DNA of 64,000 nucleotides from Caldilineaceae bacterium (GCA_020634815.1 JACKBA010000010.1:1-64000); one strand, 5' to 3'; positions 40,467-49,442 are shown, numbered from the stretch's first letter. Program-made: numbers and translations. Notes: a model not told the origin generated them from the letters alone.

Positions 40467-41438
40467 CTAGAAACGCAGGGTGACCCAGGCCGGGTCGTGG
40501 TCGCTGCCGTCGCCGGAATGGCGCGTGCGGCGGTCGATCCAGCCGTCGACGTGCCGGCGTGCCAGCGACGGGCTGAGCCACACCTGGTCGTAGAGCTCGA
40601 ATTGGGGCGGCTGGCGGTTGGGCTTGTAGCGATGCGTCCAGGAGGTGTGCGGCGCGTTGTACTCTGCGGGGCGCTCGCTCTTGGCCGGACGCGTCTCCTT
40701 GGGAGCGGCCAGGCCGTTGACCCAGCCCGCGGCCCGAAACGCGGCAAGGCTCTCGGCCTCGGCGCCGTCGTTCATGTCGCCGGTGACGACATAGCTGCTG
40801 TTGGGCCGCGTGCGCGCCTCGACGATGGCGGCCACCGTCTCCGCCTGGCGCCGCCGCCGTTCGAGGATGCGGGCGCGCGCCTCCTCCGCATCCTGATCCC
40901 AGCGCGTGTAGTTGCTCTTGAGATGGGTGTTGAAGACGGTGAAGAGACGTTCGCGCTTCTTGGGGTCGAGAATGTCGACTTCCAGCAGGTCGCGGCTGAA
41001 GATGTAATCGTGCGGCTCGTCGGGGTGGACGGCAAAGCGCCAGGAGGTGACGCCGCCGATGGGGTAGCGCGAGAGCAGCCCCACGTCGATGAGACGCTGG
41101 TCGTTGCCCTCGACGAGCACCTGGTAGGGATACATGCCGCCCAGGTCTTCCAGCGCAAACTGGCGCAGCACGCCGATGTCCTCCACCTCCTGCACGGCGA
41201 GCACGTCGACATTCATGGCGCGGATGCGGTCGGCGATGATCTGGCGCTCGGCGGGCGACTTCTGCTCTACCAGCTTGCCCATGTAGCTGCGGAAGACGTA
41301 GCCGACGGGCTCGGCAAAGGTGAAGCGCACTTCGCTGTCGACCTCGATGCCCCCCTGGCTCACGATTTCGACCTCGGCGGTGAAGTTGTAGCGCGAAAAG
41401 AGGTTGTTGAGGTTGAAGGTGCCAACGGTAATATCCAT
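40467..41438 (-). CDS. Endonuclease/exonuclease/phosphatase-family protein
   Basis: A 323-residue EEP-fold hydrolase (exonuclease III/DNase I-like). Signature pieces: ITVGTFNLNNLFSRYNF, VDVLAVQEVED (catalytic Glu), FNTHLKSNY, VVTGDMNDG and the C-terminal SGDGSDHDPAWV with the catalytic Asp-His. Could cleave nucleic acids or phosphoesters. ATG 41438 follows AAGGGGGAAC. The longer upstream frame only reads through the 105-bp tandem repeat. Confidence 0.87.
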   Translation of the reverse strand: MDITVGTFNLNNLFSRYNFTAEVEIVSQGGIEVDSEVRFTFAEPVGYVFRSYMGKLVEQKSPAERQIIADRIRAMNVDVLAVQEVEDIGVLRQFALEDLGGMYPYQVLVEGNDQRLIDVGLLSRYPIGGVTSWRFAVHPDEPHDYIFSRDLLEVDILDPKKRERLFTVFNTHLKSNYTRWDQDAEEARARILERRRRQAETVAAIVEARTRPNSSYVVTGDMNDGAEAESLAAFRAAGWVNGLAAPKETRPAKSERPAEYNAPHTSWTHRYKPNRQPPQFELYDQVWLSPSLARRHVDGWIDRRTRHSGDGSDHDPAWVTLRF

Positions 41439-41575
41439 CTGCTTGTTCCCCCTTGTGGTGGCGCGGCGCGGGCTGTGCTCGTCATTGTACCGGAAGTTGG
41501 CCGGCGGCGCATCTCGTCCAATTCTGGCGAAGGGGCGTTCCGACGCCGAGGCGCCGGGGCGCGCAGGTTCGCAGT

Positions 41576-41957
41576 GTGAAATGACCGACCGGTGCGTGAA
41601 ATGACCGACCGGCGGTATGGAAACCGCCGCTACGGTGAACCGCCCGGCCAATCGTAGGTGCGATTTCCATATCGCACGTCTCCCGCTGCCCGACCGGTGC
41701 GTGAAATGACCGACCGGCGGTATGGAAACCGCCGCTACGGTGAACTGCCCGGCCAATCGTGGGTGCGATTTCCATATCGCACGTCTCCCGTTGCCAGACC
41801 GGTGGGTGAGAGGACCGATCGGCGGTATGGAAACCGCCGCTACGGTGAACCGCCCGGCCGATCGTAGGTGCGATTTCCATATCGCACGTCTCCCGTTGCC
41901 CGACCGGTGCGTGAAATGGCCGACCGGCGGTATGGAAACCGCCGCTACGGTGAACAT
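41576..41957. repeat. 105-bp tandem repeat, about 3.6 copies
   Basis: Units begin at 41596, 41701, 41806 and 41911 (exact 105-bp period), with a partial unit before. Each contains two small palindromes, GGCGGTATGGAAACCGCC and GTGCGATTTCCATATCGCAC. 105 is a multiple of three, so a 35-residue peptide repeat is open on the minus strand, but no start or ribosome site supports translation. Lies between the EEP gene and the rifampin phosphotransferase promoter; a GCGGATT-type half repeat (41957-41998) follows. Confidence 0.92.
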
Positions 41958-42026
41958 CCGCGCCGATCCGCCCAATCCGCGCTATCCGCGTTCTATTCGT
42001 CGCGCAGCCCGCTCCATCATCGTGGA

Positions 42027-42055
42027 TTGTCTTGCCGCCCCGCCGCGACTATACT
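42027..42055 (+). promoter_or_regulatory. Sigma70 promoter of rifampin phosphotransferase gene
   Basis: TTGTCT (42027-42032), 17-bp spacer, TATACT (42050-42055). Almost the same promoter occurs at 45998-46026. The 5' UTR includes a GCAGCCG/CGGCTGC hairpin (42078-42098) before GAGGAGGAAGACAG and the ATG. Confidence 0.7.
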
Positions 42056-42127
42056 GGACCCTTTGCGGCCACGAATAGCAGCCGATCGATCCGGCTGCGG
42101 TCAGGCCCGCGCTGAGGAGGAAGACAG

Positions 42128-44767
42128 ATGAGTTCCTATGTGCTCGGCTTTCAGGATGTTGATAGGGCAGACCGGGCGCTCGTCGGCGGGAAGGGTGCCA
42201 ACCTGGCGGAACTATCCCGGCTCGACGGGATACGCGTGCCCGCCGGCTTCTGCGTCACGACCGAAGCCTACCGGCGAGTCATGGCCGCGGCGCCGGCGCT
42301 TGACGGGTTGCTCGATCGGCTGGCGCGTCTGAGGGTCGAAGATCGCGCCGAACTCCGCAAACTGAGCGGGGAGATTCGCCGCGTCGTCGAAGCGCTCGCC
42401 ATGCCTGACGATATTCGGGCGGAGATCAGCGCCGCGCTCGCCCGGCTCGGCGCGGCGGACGCCTATGCCGTCCGCTCCAGCGCCACGGCCGAGGATCTGC
42501 CGGGGGCCTCCTTTGCCGGCCAGCAGGACACGGTTCTGAACGTGCGCGGCACGGACGCGATCCTGGCGCAGATCGGCAAGTGCTGGGCGTCGCTCTTTAC
42601 CGAGCGCGCCGTCATCTACCGCATGCAGCACGCTATCGACCATCGGGACGTCTTCCTGGCCGTGGTCGTTCAAAAGATGATCGCTGCGCAGGCGGCCGGC
42701 ATCCTCTTTACGGCCGACCCCGTCACCGCCAACCGCAAGGTGCTCTCCATCGATGCCGGTTTCGGGTTGGGCGAAGCCCTGGTTTCCGGCCGCGTGAACC
42801 CTGACACTTACAAGGTGCGCGATGGCACGATCGTCGACAAGCGGATAGCGACCAAGACCGTGGCGTTGTATGCCGTGGCGGAGGGCGGCACGCTGGTGCG
42901 GGAACTGGCGCCGGCGCAGCAGACCGCGCAGGTGCTGGCGGATGCGCAGATCCTGGCGCTGGCGCGCCTTGGCCGGACAATCGAGACGCACTTCGGCTGC
43001 CCCCAGGACATCGAGTGGTGTCTGGCGGACGACACGCTCTCCATCGTCCAGAGCCGCCCCATCACCACGCTCTACCCCATCCCCGGCGCGCAGGAGGACG
43101 TGGACGATGCCCGTTCCGACGCGGAACCCCATGTCTACATCTCGGTCGCCCATCAGCAGATGATGACCGACGCGATGAAGCCGCTGGGCATCTCCGTCTG
43201 GCAGCTCACCGCGGCGCGGCCCATGTTTGCCGGCGGCGGCAGGTTGTTTGTCGATGTTGCGCCCGATCTGGCATCGCCCGCCAGGCGTAACATCCTGGTG
43301 AACGTGTTGGGGAAGTCCGACCCGCTCATCCGCGACGCGCTGATGACCGTCCTGGCGCGCGAAGGGTTCCTCCCGCCGGCGCCGGCGGAGCAGCCGGGCG
43401 CAAGCCCGGCCAATCGCACGCCAGGCCCGGCGCCGGCAAGCTTCGAGACGCTGGCCGACTACGATCCGTCGATCGTTGGCGAGCTGATCCGGCGCAGCCA
43501 GAGCTCGCTGGACGCGCTCCAGCGCGAAATCCAGCGCCGGTCAGGGCCGGACCTCCTTGACTTCATCCTGGAGGACATCCGCCAACTGAAGCAGCGCCTG
43601 GCCGATCCACAGAGCTTTGGCGTGATCATGACCGGCATGAACGCCTCGTCGTGGCTCAACGAGACCATGCTGGCGTGGCTCGGCGAGAAGAACGTGGCCG
43701 ACACGCTCTCGCACTCCGCCCCCAACAATGTGACGTCGGAGATGGGGCTGGCGCTTCTCGATGTCGCCGATGTGATCCGCCCGTTCCCGCAGGTCGTCGC
43801 CTATCTGGAGCAGGCGGCAGGGGACAATGTTCTGGAGGAGCTGGCCCGATTTGAGGGCGGGCCGCAGAGCCGCGCCGCGCTCGCTGCGTTTCTCGACCGC
43901 TACGGGATGCGCTGCGCCGGGGAGATCGACATCACGCGCCCGCGCTGGCGTGAGCAGCCGGGTACACTGATTCCCTTGATTCTCTCCAACATCAAGAACT
44001 TTGCGCCGGGTGAAAGCGCACGGCGAGTCGAGCAGGGCCGGCAGGAAGCAGCGCAGAAAGAAGCGGACCTGCTGGCGCGGCTGGCGCTGCTGCCCGATGG
44101 CGCACAGAAAGCCGGCGAGACGAAACGGATGATCGACCTGGTGCGCAATCTCATCGGCTATCGTGAATACCCCAAGTACGAGATCGTCAGTCGCTACTTC
44201 CTCTACAAGCAGGCGCTGCTTCGCGAGGCCGCAAAGCTCGTCGCGGCCGGCGTGCTGCGAGACGCCGAAGACATCTACTACCTCACGCTTGAGGAACTTC
44301 ACGACGTGGTGCGCACCCACGAAGTGGATCCCCAGCGCATCGACCGGCGCAAAGCAGCGTTCCATTCCTACGAAAAGCTGGTTCCGCCGCGCGTGATCAC
44401 CTCTGAGGGCGAGATCATCCGCGGCGCGTACAAGCGCGACGATCTCCCGGCCGGCGCGCTCGCCGGCCTGCCCGTTTCGGCCGGAACCGTCGAAGGGCGG
44501 GCGCGCGTCCTCCTGCGCATGGAAGAGGCCGATCTCGCCGCGGGCGACATCCTGGTCACCGCCTTTACCGACCCGAGCTGGACGCCCCTCTTCGTGGCCA
44601 TCGCGGGCCTGGTCACCGAGGTGGGCGGGCTGATGACGCACGGCGCGGTCATCGCGCGCGAATATGGCCTGCCGGCCGTCGTCGGCGTCGAGAACGCCAC
44701 CCGTCTGATCCAAGACGGGCAGCGCATCCGCGTCCATGGCACGGACGGGTACGTGGAGATTCTGTAG
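42128..44767 (+). CDS. rph: Rifampin phosphotransferase (PEP synthase-like)
   Basis: An 879-residue three-domain dikinase: ATP-grasp domain (GGKGANLAELSR; YAVRSSATAEDLPGASFAGQ), a large central domain, and a C-terminal swivelling His domain with phospho-His838 in GGLMTHGAVIAREYGLP. The central part (ISVAHQQMMTDAMKPLGISV; GGRLFVDVAPDLASPARRN; LGKSDPLIRDALM) matches the rifamycin-binding domain of Rph rather than PEP synthase. Rph uses ATP to phosphorylate rifampin, giving resistance. PEP synthase is the alternative annotation; the missing PEP-binding barrel argues against it. Strong GAGGAGGAAG site. Confidence 0.85.
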   Translation: MSSYVLGFQDVDRADRALVGGKGANLAELSRLDGIRVPAGFCVTTEAYRRVMAAAPALDGLLDRLARLRVEDRAELRKLSGEIRRVVEALAMPDDIRAEISAALARLGAADAYAVRSSATAEDLPGASFAGQQDTVLNVRGTDAILAQIGKCWASLFTERAVIYRMQHAIDHRDVFLAVVVQKMIAAQAAGILFTADPVTANRKVLSIDAGFGLGEALVSGRVNPDTYKVRDGTIVDKRIATKTVALYAVAEGGTLVRELAPAQQTAQVLADAQILALARLGRTIETHFGCPQDIEWCLADDTLSIVQSRPITTLYPIPGAQEDVDDARSDAEPHVYISVAHQQMMTDAMKPLGISVWQLTAARPMFAGGGRLFVDVAPDLASPARRNILVNVLGKSDPLIRDALMTVLAREGFLPPAPAEQPGASPANRTPGPAPASFETLADYDPSIVGELIRRSQSSLDALQREIQRRSGPDLLDFILEDIRQLKQRLADPQSFGVIMTGMNASSWLNETMLAWLGEKNVADTLSHSAPNNVTSEMGLALLDVADVIRPFPQVVAYLEQAAGDNVLEELARFEGGPQSRAALAAFLDRYGMRCAGEIDITRPRWREQPGTLIPLILSNIKNFAPGESARRVEQGRQEAAQKEADLLARLALLPDGAQKAGETKRMIDLVRNLIGYREYPKYEIVSRYFLYKQALLREAAKLVAAGVLRDAEDIYYLTLEELHDVVRTHEVDPQRIDRRKAAFHSYEKLVPPRVITSEGEIIRGAYKRDDLPAGALAGLPVSAGTVEGRARVLLRMEEADLAAGDILVTAFTDPSWTPLFVAIAGLVTEVGGLMTHGAVIAREYGLPAVVGVENATRLIQDGQRIRVHGTDGYVEIL

Positions 44768-44814
44768 TGGGCTGGAGAAGAGAGGGATTGTCAATGGGCG
44801 AGGGGCGAGGGGCG

Positions 44815-45110
44815 AGGAGGAATTGTCAATGGTTAACGGTCAATGGTCAACGGTCAATGCGGGTTCTGCTCGATGCGTCATCGTCGGGGCAGAAGAACTG
44901 CCTAACGCAAAGGCGCAAAGGCGCAGAGGAAATTCCGATTCACCACAGAGAGCGCAGAGAGGCACAGAGCGAAAGACAGCCGGCACCCGGGCAACACCTC
45001 ATTGACCATTGACCGTTGACCGTTGACCGTTGACCGTTGACAATTCGCAATTCTCTTTGAATTCCGCGCCGATCCGCCCAATCCACGCCCTCCGCGTGCA
45101 ATGCTTCCCC
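44815..45110. repeat. Composite interspersed repeat, copy 1
   Basis: GGTCAATGGTTAACGGTCAA heptamers (44815-44860), then module A (AACGCAAAGGCGCAAAGGCG to GAGAGGCACAGAG), module B (ATTGACCATTGACCGTTGAC heptamers to CAATTCTCTTTGAATTCCGC) and module C (GATCCGCCCAATCC-type). Fills the gap between rph and the DUF5615 toxin gene; no gene seen here. Confidence 0.8.
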
Positions 45111-45155
45111 AAGCCCGATTTGGCGGTATGGAATCCATCGCAATCGTTGAGCGCG

Positions 45156-45506
45156 CTAGATCGGTCGCTGTCGCACGCGCTCACGGTCAACGACGGTGAA
45201 TTTGGAGATCAACTCGATCCCAGGGATAGCAAGCAACTGGAGCAAATGCTCACCTGGCTCGCCTGGGGTATATGGGGCATAGCGAAAATAAACGACACCC
45301 GATGGCCGTCCAAGACGCTGGCGGAAGATGAGTTCACCGTAGTCGCGGTCGAACGTCAGGATAATTCGGCGCTCATGCTCGGCACGCTGCAAGATTTCCG
45401 CATCGCTGATACCAGGCGACTCTTCAATCACCGCGACGACGTCCAGCCCACTGGTGCGCAAGAGTCGAACGCTGGCAATCGGAAAATTCTCGTCGGCGAG
45501 AAACAT
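45156..45506 (-). CDS. DUF5615 PIN-like toxin
   Basis: A 116-residue PIN-like protein: MFLADENFPIASVRLLRTSG carries the first acidic residues, ESPGISDAEILQRAEHERRI the middle, and ILTFDRDYGELIF the late Asp-Asp motif, as in DUF5615 (Mut7-C-like) putative RNases. Its ATG shares one base with the DUF433 antitoxin stop (TGATG), the usual arrangement of this toxin-antitoxin type. Target RNA unknown. Confidence 0.82.
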   Translation of the reverse strand: MFLADENFPIASVRLLRTSGLDVVAVIEESPGISDAEILQRAEHERRIILTFDRDYGELIFRQRLGRPSGVVYFRYAPYTPGEPGEHLLQLLAIPGIELISKFTVVDRERVRQRPI

Positions 45507-45754
45507 CAGTCGGCGGCGTCAGGGAATGCGTACAATGACTCTTCGCGCAGTGTCTCGGCGGCAAAGGCAAAGACAGCCTGAAGCGCTTCAGACGAGAGTG
45601 TTGGGTAATTGTCGAGAAGTTGCTGTTCCGACCAGCCGGCTGACAACAGCCCGAGCAGGAACTCGACCGACAGCCGCGTCCCACGCACCACCGGTTTGCC
45701 GCGCAGGATATCGCGATCGGCGTGGATGTACACATGCCAGTTGACCGCCGCCAT
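45506..45754 (-). CDS. DUF433 antitoxin
   Basis: An 82-residue DUF433 protein: DRDILRGKPVVRGTRLSVEF is the diagnostic stretch, followed by the helical GWSEQQLLDNYPTLSSEALQ, the predicted helix-turn-helix. Start ATG 45754 has GGGAGG 6 bases upstream, better than the longer frame. Partner of the DUF5615 protein; probably autoregulates through an inverted repeat at 45803-45819. Confidence 0.82.
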   Translation of the reverse strand: MAAVNWHVYIHADRDILRGKPVVRGTRLSVEFLLGLLSAGWSEQQLLDNYPTLSSEALQAVFAFAAETLREESLYAFPDAAD

Positions 45755-45794
45755 TGCAGACCTCCCTCGAAAAATCGCCACAGGACACGCCGTG

Positions 45795-45819
45795 ATTGTA
45801 GCATGAATTGTCCATTCAT
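45795..45819 (-). promoter_or_regulatory. DUF433/DUF5615 promoter with inverted repeat
   Basis: Extended -10 TGCTACAAT on the minus strand (TACAAT at 45800-45795) directly preceded by an inverted repeat ATGAAT-5-ATTCAT (45803-45819). Candidate autorepression site. Confidence 0.45.
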
Positions 45820-45997
45820 CAGGAACGCTTGTCAGACACGGCAGTGCTGAGTCACCTCAGTGTGTGCAGCTGGCACCCGGGCAACACCTCGTTGACCATT
45901 GACCGTTGACCGTTAACCATTGGCAATTTTCTTCGCCCTTCGCCCTTCCGCCGCTTCCGCGGGCCATTCTGCCCGCGGCCGGCTCCATCGCCACAGA

Positions 45998-46026
45998 TTG
46001 TCTTGTCGTCCGGCTGCGACTATACT
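45998..46026 (+). promoter_or_regulatory. Sigma70 promoter, near-copy of the rph promoter
   Basis: TTGTCT-17-TATACT at 45998-46003 and 46021-46026, with about 60 bp of similar surrounding sequence to 42010-42060. A truncated composite repeat (45868-45930) lies upstream. Confidence 0.7.
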
Positions 46027-46133
46027 GGTGCCTTCACGCCGGCTGGCGTTCGGCTCGGGGCAGTGGCGATGCAGTATGCGCCGGGCGGACAGCTATGGAG
46101 ACGGCAGCGGATAGCCCGAAAGGATGGATAGAA

Positions 46134-46598
46134 ATGTCTCACATCGTTGATTTCAAGAATGTGTCGACGACCGGTTTGGAGTCTTCCCCTGTGGCGGAAG
46201 CGCTTGCCGGGTTGCGTGCCAATGAAGCCCGCTACTTCATGAACAAATACAAGCACGCGTTCGCGGTCGTGCCGGCAGGCGAAAGCCAGGAGACACTCGA
46301 CTATGTGAACAGAATTCTGCAAGAAGAACGGGGTCTTTCGTTTTCTGCCAGACCGTTGGAGACCTCGCGCTTTCAAGTGGAAAACATCAAATGGGCCTTC
46401 GTTTTCTACGAAGATGGGCTTGAGGTGAACGTCCTCTACACGGTGGATGATCCGAAAAAGCGTGCCGTCGGCTTCAAGCTCTCTGAAGGGATGGCGGTGC
46501 CGGCGGAGTTGGAAGGGAAGTTCAAGTTTGCCCGCCAGAAGTCCGCGCTGGCCGGCACCATCCGCGGCTCATTTTTCGTGATCAAAGGCGAGTATTGA
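46134..46598 (+). CDS. Unknown protein sharing the rph-type promoter
   Basis: A 154-residue protein beginning MSHIVDFKNVSTTGL. No family recognised. It has an alternating alpha/beta pattern (KYKHAFAVVPAGESQETLDY; FEDGLEVNVLYTVDDPKKRA-like stretch) and no membrane segment or signal. ATG 46134 with AAAGGATGGA upstream; the 5' extension is promoter and leader. The nearly identical promoter region to rifampin phosphotransferase suggests shared regulation or a duplicated promoter (inference). Between it and the next gene lies a CACAAAG-type repeat (46625-46690). Confidence 0.7.
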   Translation: MSHIVDFKNVSTTGLESSPVAEALAGLRANEARYFMNKYKHAFAVVPAGESQETLDYVNRILQEERGLSFSARPLETSRFQVENIKWAFVFYEDGLEVNVLYTVDDPKKRAVGFKLSEGMAVPAELEGKFKFARQKSALAGTIRGSFFVIKGEY

Positions 46599-46734
46599 CG
46601 CAAATTCAGGCTTTCACGAAACTCACACAGAGCCGCCAAGAACACAAAGATCGCCCTCCTCAACTTCGTGACTTTGCGCCTTTGTGTGAGGCAAACTCTT
46701 GAACTGCGTAGATTGACCCCTCCAAGGAGACACC

Positions 46735-47265
46735 ATGAGCCCGCTCTGGAAAGAGATACTCTGGCGCCAGTTCGGCGCCGCCATCGAGACCCTGGAAAAT
46801 GCAATCGTTGCCTGTCCCGAAGCGTTGTGGCAGGCTCGCCTCTGGCGCGAGACGGCGGGACGGCCCGAGTTCACCGAGTTCTGGTACGTGGCCTTTCACG
46901 CCATCTTCTGGCTCGACTACTACTGCGCCGAGTCCGCCCAGGACTTTGTCCCGCCGCCCCCGTTTACCCTCTCCGAACTCGACGTAGATGGCGCCATGCC
47001 GGAGCGGGTCTACACCAAGGCGGAATTGCAGCGCTACCTGGCCTACGCCCGCGCCAAATGCCGGGCCAGGATCGACGGGTTGGACGACGAGAACGAGCCC
47101 CAGCGCGTGCGCGACAACTGGCGTGTCACCACGGTGGCCGAGTTGCTCCTCTACACCATGCGCCACGTCCAGGAACATGCCGCCCATCTGAACATGCTGC
47201 TGGGCCAGCAAACCGACAGCGCGCCCGGCTGGGTCGGGCAGGTGAGGAAAGACCAGGCTCCGTGA
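46735..47265 (+). CDS. DinB-family protein
   Basis: A 176-residue DinB-like four-helix protein. Metal-site histidines can be placed in FWYVAFHAIFWLDYYCAE and LLLYTMRHVQEHAAHLNMLL, the spacing of DinB proteins. Function unassigned; the family includes thiol-dependent S-transferases and stress proteins. AAGGAGACACC precedes the ATG. Followed by repeat DNA and the IS element. Confidence 0.8.
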   Translation: MSPLWKEILWRQFGAAIETLENAIVACPEALWQARLWRETAGRPEFTEFWYVAFHAIFWLDYYCAESAQDFVPPPPFTLSELDVDGAMPERVYTKAELQRYLAYARAKCRARIDGLDDENEPQRVRDNWRVTTVAELLLYTMRHVQEHAAHLNMLLGQQTDSAPGWVGQVRKDQAP

Positions 47266-47383
47266 AGGACGGCGCCGGAAGGGGGCGAGAGGAGCACAGA
47301 GGAGACGACAACGGGCGTCCGAGCGACCCCTAATTGACCATTGACCATTGACAGTTGACCGTTAACCATTCGCAATTCTCTTT

Positions 47384-48591
47384 GCTCACTACCGTACAGA
47401 AAAGATGTTCGACGTAGTTGAGTGATTTGGAGATAGGTTGTCGTTCAGGTAGGTTTCTGTTCCGACCAAGGAAAGGAGCCACCATGAACGACAACCTGAG
47501 ACGATATCGTGCCATCAAACGTGGACTCGCACAACTATATCCATCTGAGCCAACAGGGCGACTGCTTCAATCGCTGCATGTGATGGCAATGTTCATCAAC
47601 GGTATCGTAGCCAGCAAGAGCACGCATACTCGAGATGTGGCTAAGAAAACGCCAACCGGGGCCAAGGTCACGAGTCGGGAAAAACAACTGAGCCGTTGGT
47701 ATCAGAACGAGCGAGTGAGCTATGAACGGCACATGTTGCCCTTTGTGCAAGCGCTGTTGGCCGGCCTCGCCTCGCAGACGTTGGTGCTGGCCATTGATGG
47801 CAGTGAAGTCGGACGCAACTGTGTGACCTTGATGGTCAGCCTGATCTACCAAAAGCGGGCCATACCCCTGCTGTGGGTGGTCAGGACAGGAAGCAAAGGG
47901 CATTTTCCGGCGGACATCCATATCGAATTGCTGACAGCAGTGCAGAAGCTCTTGCCGGCTGATGCCTCTGTCATCCTGCTGGGTGATGGTGAGTTTGATA
48001 GCATTGAGTTGCAGAGCTTTCTCCAGGACGTAGGGTGGGACTATGTCTGCCGGACTGCCAAGAGCACCCACGTATGCCTGGACGGTGAATGGCAGAGCTT
48101 GGAGCACTATGACCTCTGGCCCGGCAGTTGTCTCCCACTCTATGATGCTTTGTTCACCCGACAGGCCTATGGGCCGGTGTTGGTCATTCTCTGGTGGCAG
48201 ACAGGCTACAAAGAACCCGTCTATCTGGTCACCAACCTCTCAGTCATGGAGGAAGCATGTCTCTGGTATCGCAAACGTATGCGCATAGAAACCTTCTTTT
48301 CCGACCAGAAAAGCCGGGGCTTCCACCTGCACAAGAGCCGTATCCGCGATCCGCAACGCTTGGCTCGGCTCATGATCGCAGCCTGTTTTGCCTACATTTG
48401 GATCATCTACCTGGGTACCCTTTGTATTCAGGACAAGTGGGTGAAGCAGATCCACCGTACCGACCGGTGCGATCTCAGCCTCTTCCAGCTTGGCATGGAC
48501 TTGCTGGAACATTTCTTGAACGAGTACTTGCCCATCCCGGTGGACTTCCGACTACCCGTCAGTTCACCTCCTTAAAAAGTGTACGGTAGCA
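47384..48591 (+). mobile_element. IS4-family-type insertion sequence, complete
   Basis: 1208 bp. Imperfect terminal inverted repeats share CTACCGTACA (left, about 47389) with TGTACGGTAG (right, 48581-48590). Flanked by a 10-bp direct repeat AATTCTCTTT (47374-47383 and 48592-48601), a target duplication size normal for IS4-like elements. Encodes one intact transposase and appears potentially active. Confidence 0.88.
47484..48575 (+). CDS. IS4-like transposase
   Basis: A 363-residue DDE transposase. Catalytic Asp candidates lie in VLAIDGSEVG and LLGDGEFDS, and the Y-(2)-R-(3)-E-(6)-K signature of IS4-type enzymes in WYRKRMRIETFFSDQKSRGF. Start 47484 follows AAAGGAGCCACC; stop near the right end. 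Reading frame is intact with no stop or frameshift. Moves the surrounding 1.2-kb element by cut-and-paste. Confidence 0.92.
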   Translation: MNDNLRRYRAIKRGLAQLYPSEPTGRLLQSLHVMAMFINGIVASKSTHTRDVAKKTPTGAKVTSREKQLSRWYQNERVSYERHMLPFVQALLAGLASQTLVLAIDGSEVGRNCVTLMVSLIYQKRAIPLLWVVRTGSKGHFPADIHIELLTAVQKLLPADASVILLGDGEFDSIELQSFLQDVGWDYVCRTAKSTHVCLDGEWQSLEHYDLWPGSCLPLYDALFTRQAYGPVLVILWWQTGYKEPVYLVTNLSVMEEACLWYRKRMRIETFFSDQKSRGFHLHKSRIRDPQRLARLMIAACFAYIWIIYLGTLCIQDKWVKQIHRTDRCDLSLFQLGMDLLEHFLNEYLPIPVDFRLPVSSPP

Positions 48592-48664
48592 AATTCTCTT
48601 TGAATTCCGCGCCGCTCCGCCCAATCCACGCCCTCCGCGTGTCATTCTTCCCGCGGCGCCATCC

Positions 48665-48890
48665 TCGATGCAGAAAAACCGCCTAACGCAAAGGCGCAAA
48701 GACGCAAAGACGCAGAGGAATTGCCGATTCACCACAGAGCGCGCAGAGAGGCACAGAGGAGAAGACAACGGGCGTCCGAGCGACCCCTCATTGACCATTG
48801 ACCGTTGACCGTTGACCATTCGCAATTCTCTTTGAATTCCGCGCCAATCCGCCCAATCCGCGCTATCCGCGTTCTATTCTTCCGCCATTC
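48665..48890. repeat. Composite interspersed repeat, copy 3
   Basis: Modules A, B and C in the same order as copy 1; nearly identical to copy 4 (53077-53303). Followed directly by the HNH-nuclease coding end. Confidence 0.8.
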
Positions 48891-49422
48891 ATCCCATCCG
48901 CTTGCGCCGATGCCACGCCAGCGCCGCCAGATCAGGATGCAGCGGTTCCTCCACCGGCAGGAAGATCGCCCGTCCTTGCAGCGGCGCCAGGTGACCGGGC
49001 AGGTTGGGCGCCAGGCTGAGCTGGGCCGCGGCCAGCAGCGTGTAGGCCGCGCTCACGCCGAGCAGCCCCTCGTCAAAGGCCCAGTGGCAGAGACGGCAGA
49101 GCGCAAGGCCGTTGCGCGGATCGTCGTTGTGGGCGACGGCCCAGGGGATGATGTGCGCCGCCTCGACCACGGTATGCCCGTCGCTCGTGAACATACGGAT
49201 GCCGCAGAATGCGCAGCGATGATCGTAGGCGCTCACGACCGCGCGGCGAAAGCCCTGGTAGCGCGCAGGTGTATAGGGCGCGTCAGCATCCTCTTTCTTG
49301 AGCGGACGGCTGGCGCGGGGAGAGGAACGTAGAGTCGTCCCGCCCGTCGATCGACGTTCAACCACCAACGGTGCGCTTCTGCGGTTTGTCGCAAGGGCGC
49401 AGCCTTCCATGCGGTGAGGCAT
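48889..49422 (-). pseudogene. HNH endonuclease, probably N-terminally truncated
   Basis: Encodes the C-terminal HNH_2-type nuclease domain: YDHRCAFCGIRMFTSDGHTV, EAAHIIPWAVAHNDDPRNGL and LCRLCHWAFDEGLLG hold the zinc Cys and catalytic His/Asn-His. Family members usually have about 150 more residues of N-terminal domain; here the first 55 residues are low complexity and not family-like. The nuclease core itself looks intact, so a short active protein is possible. Its 3' 250 bp is duplicated at 53307-53555. Confidence 0.7.
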
Positions 49423-49442
49423 GCGCCCTGCCTCTTGTCAGG

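Larger units (their letters stand above)
47268..48652. repeat. Composite interspersed repeat, copy 2, split by an IS
   Basis: Left part 47268-47383 (GGAGCACAGAGGAG..., ATTGACC heptamers, CAATTCTCTTT) and right part 48592-48652 (AATTCTCTTTGAATTCCGCG then module C) are one copy interrupted by the IS4-type element; 10 bp is duplicated at the junctions. Confidence 0.8.

Noticed and set aside
41576..41957. CRISPR or coding repeat protein at the 105-bp array
   Set aside because: No unique spacers; the long minus-strand frame depends only on the 105-bp period and has no ribosome site, while the nuclease start at 41438 has one.
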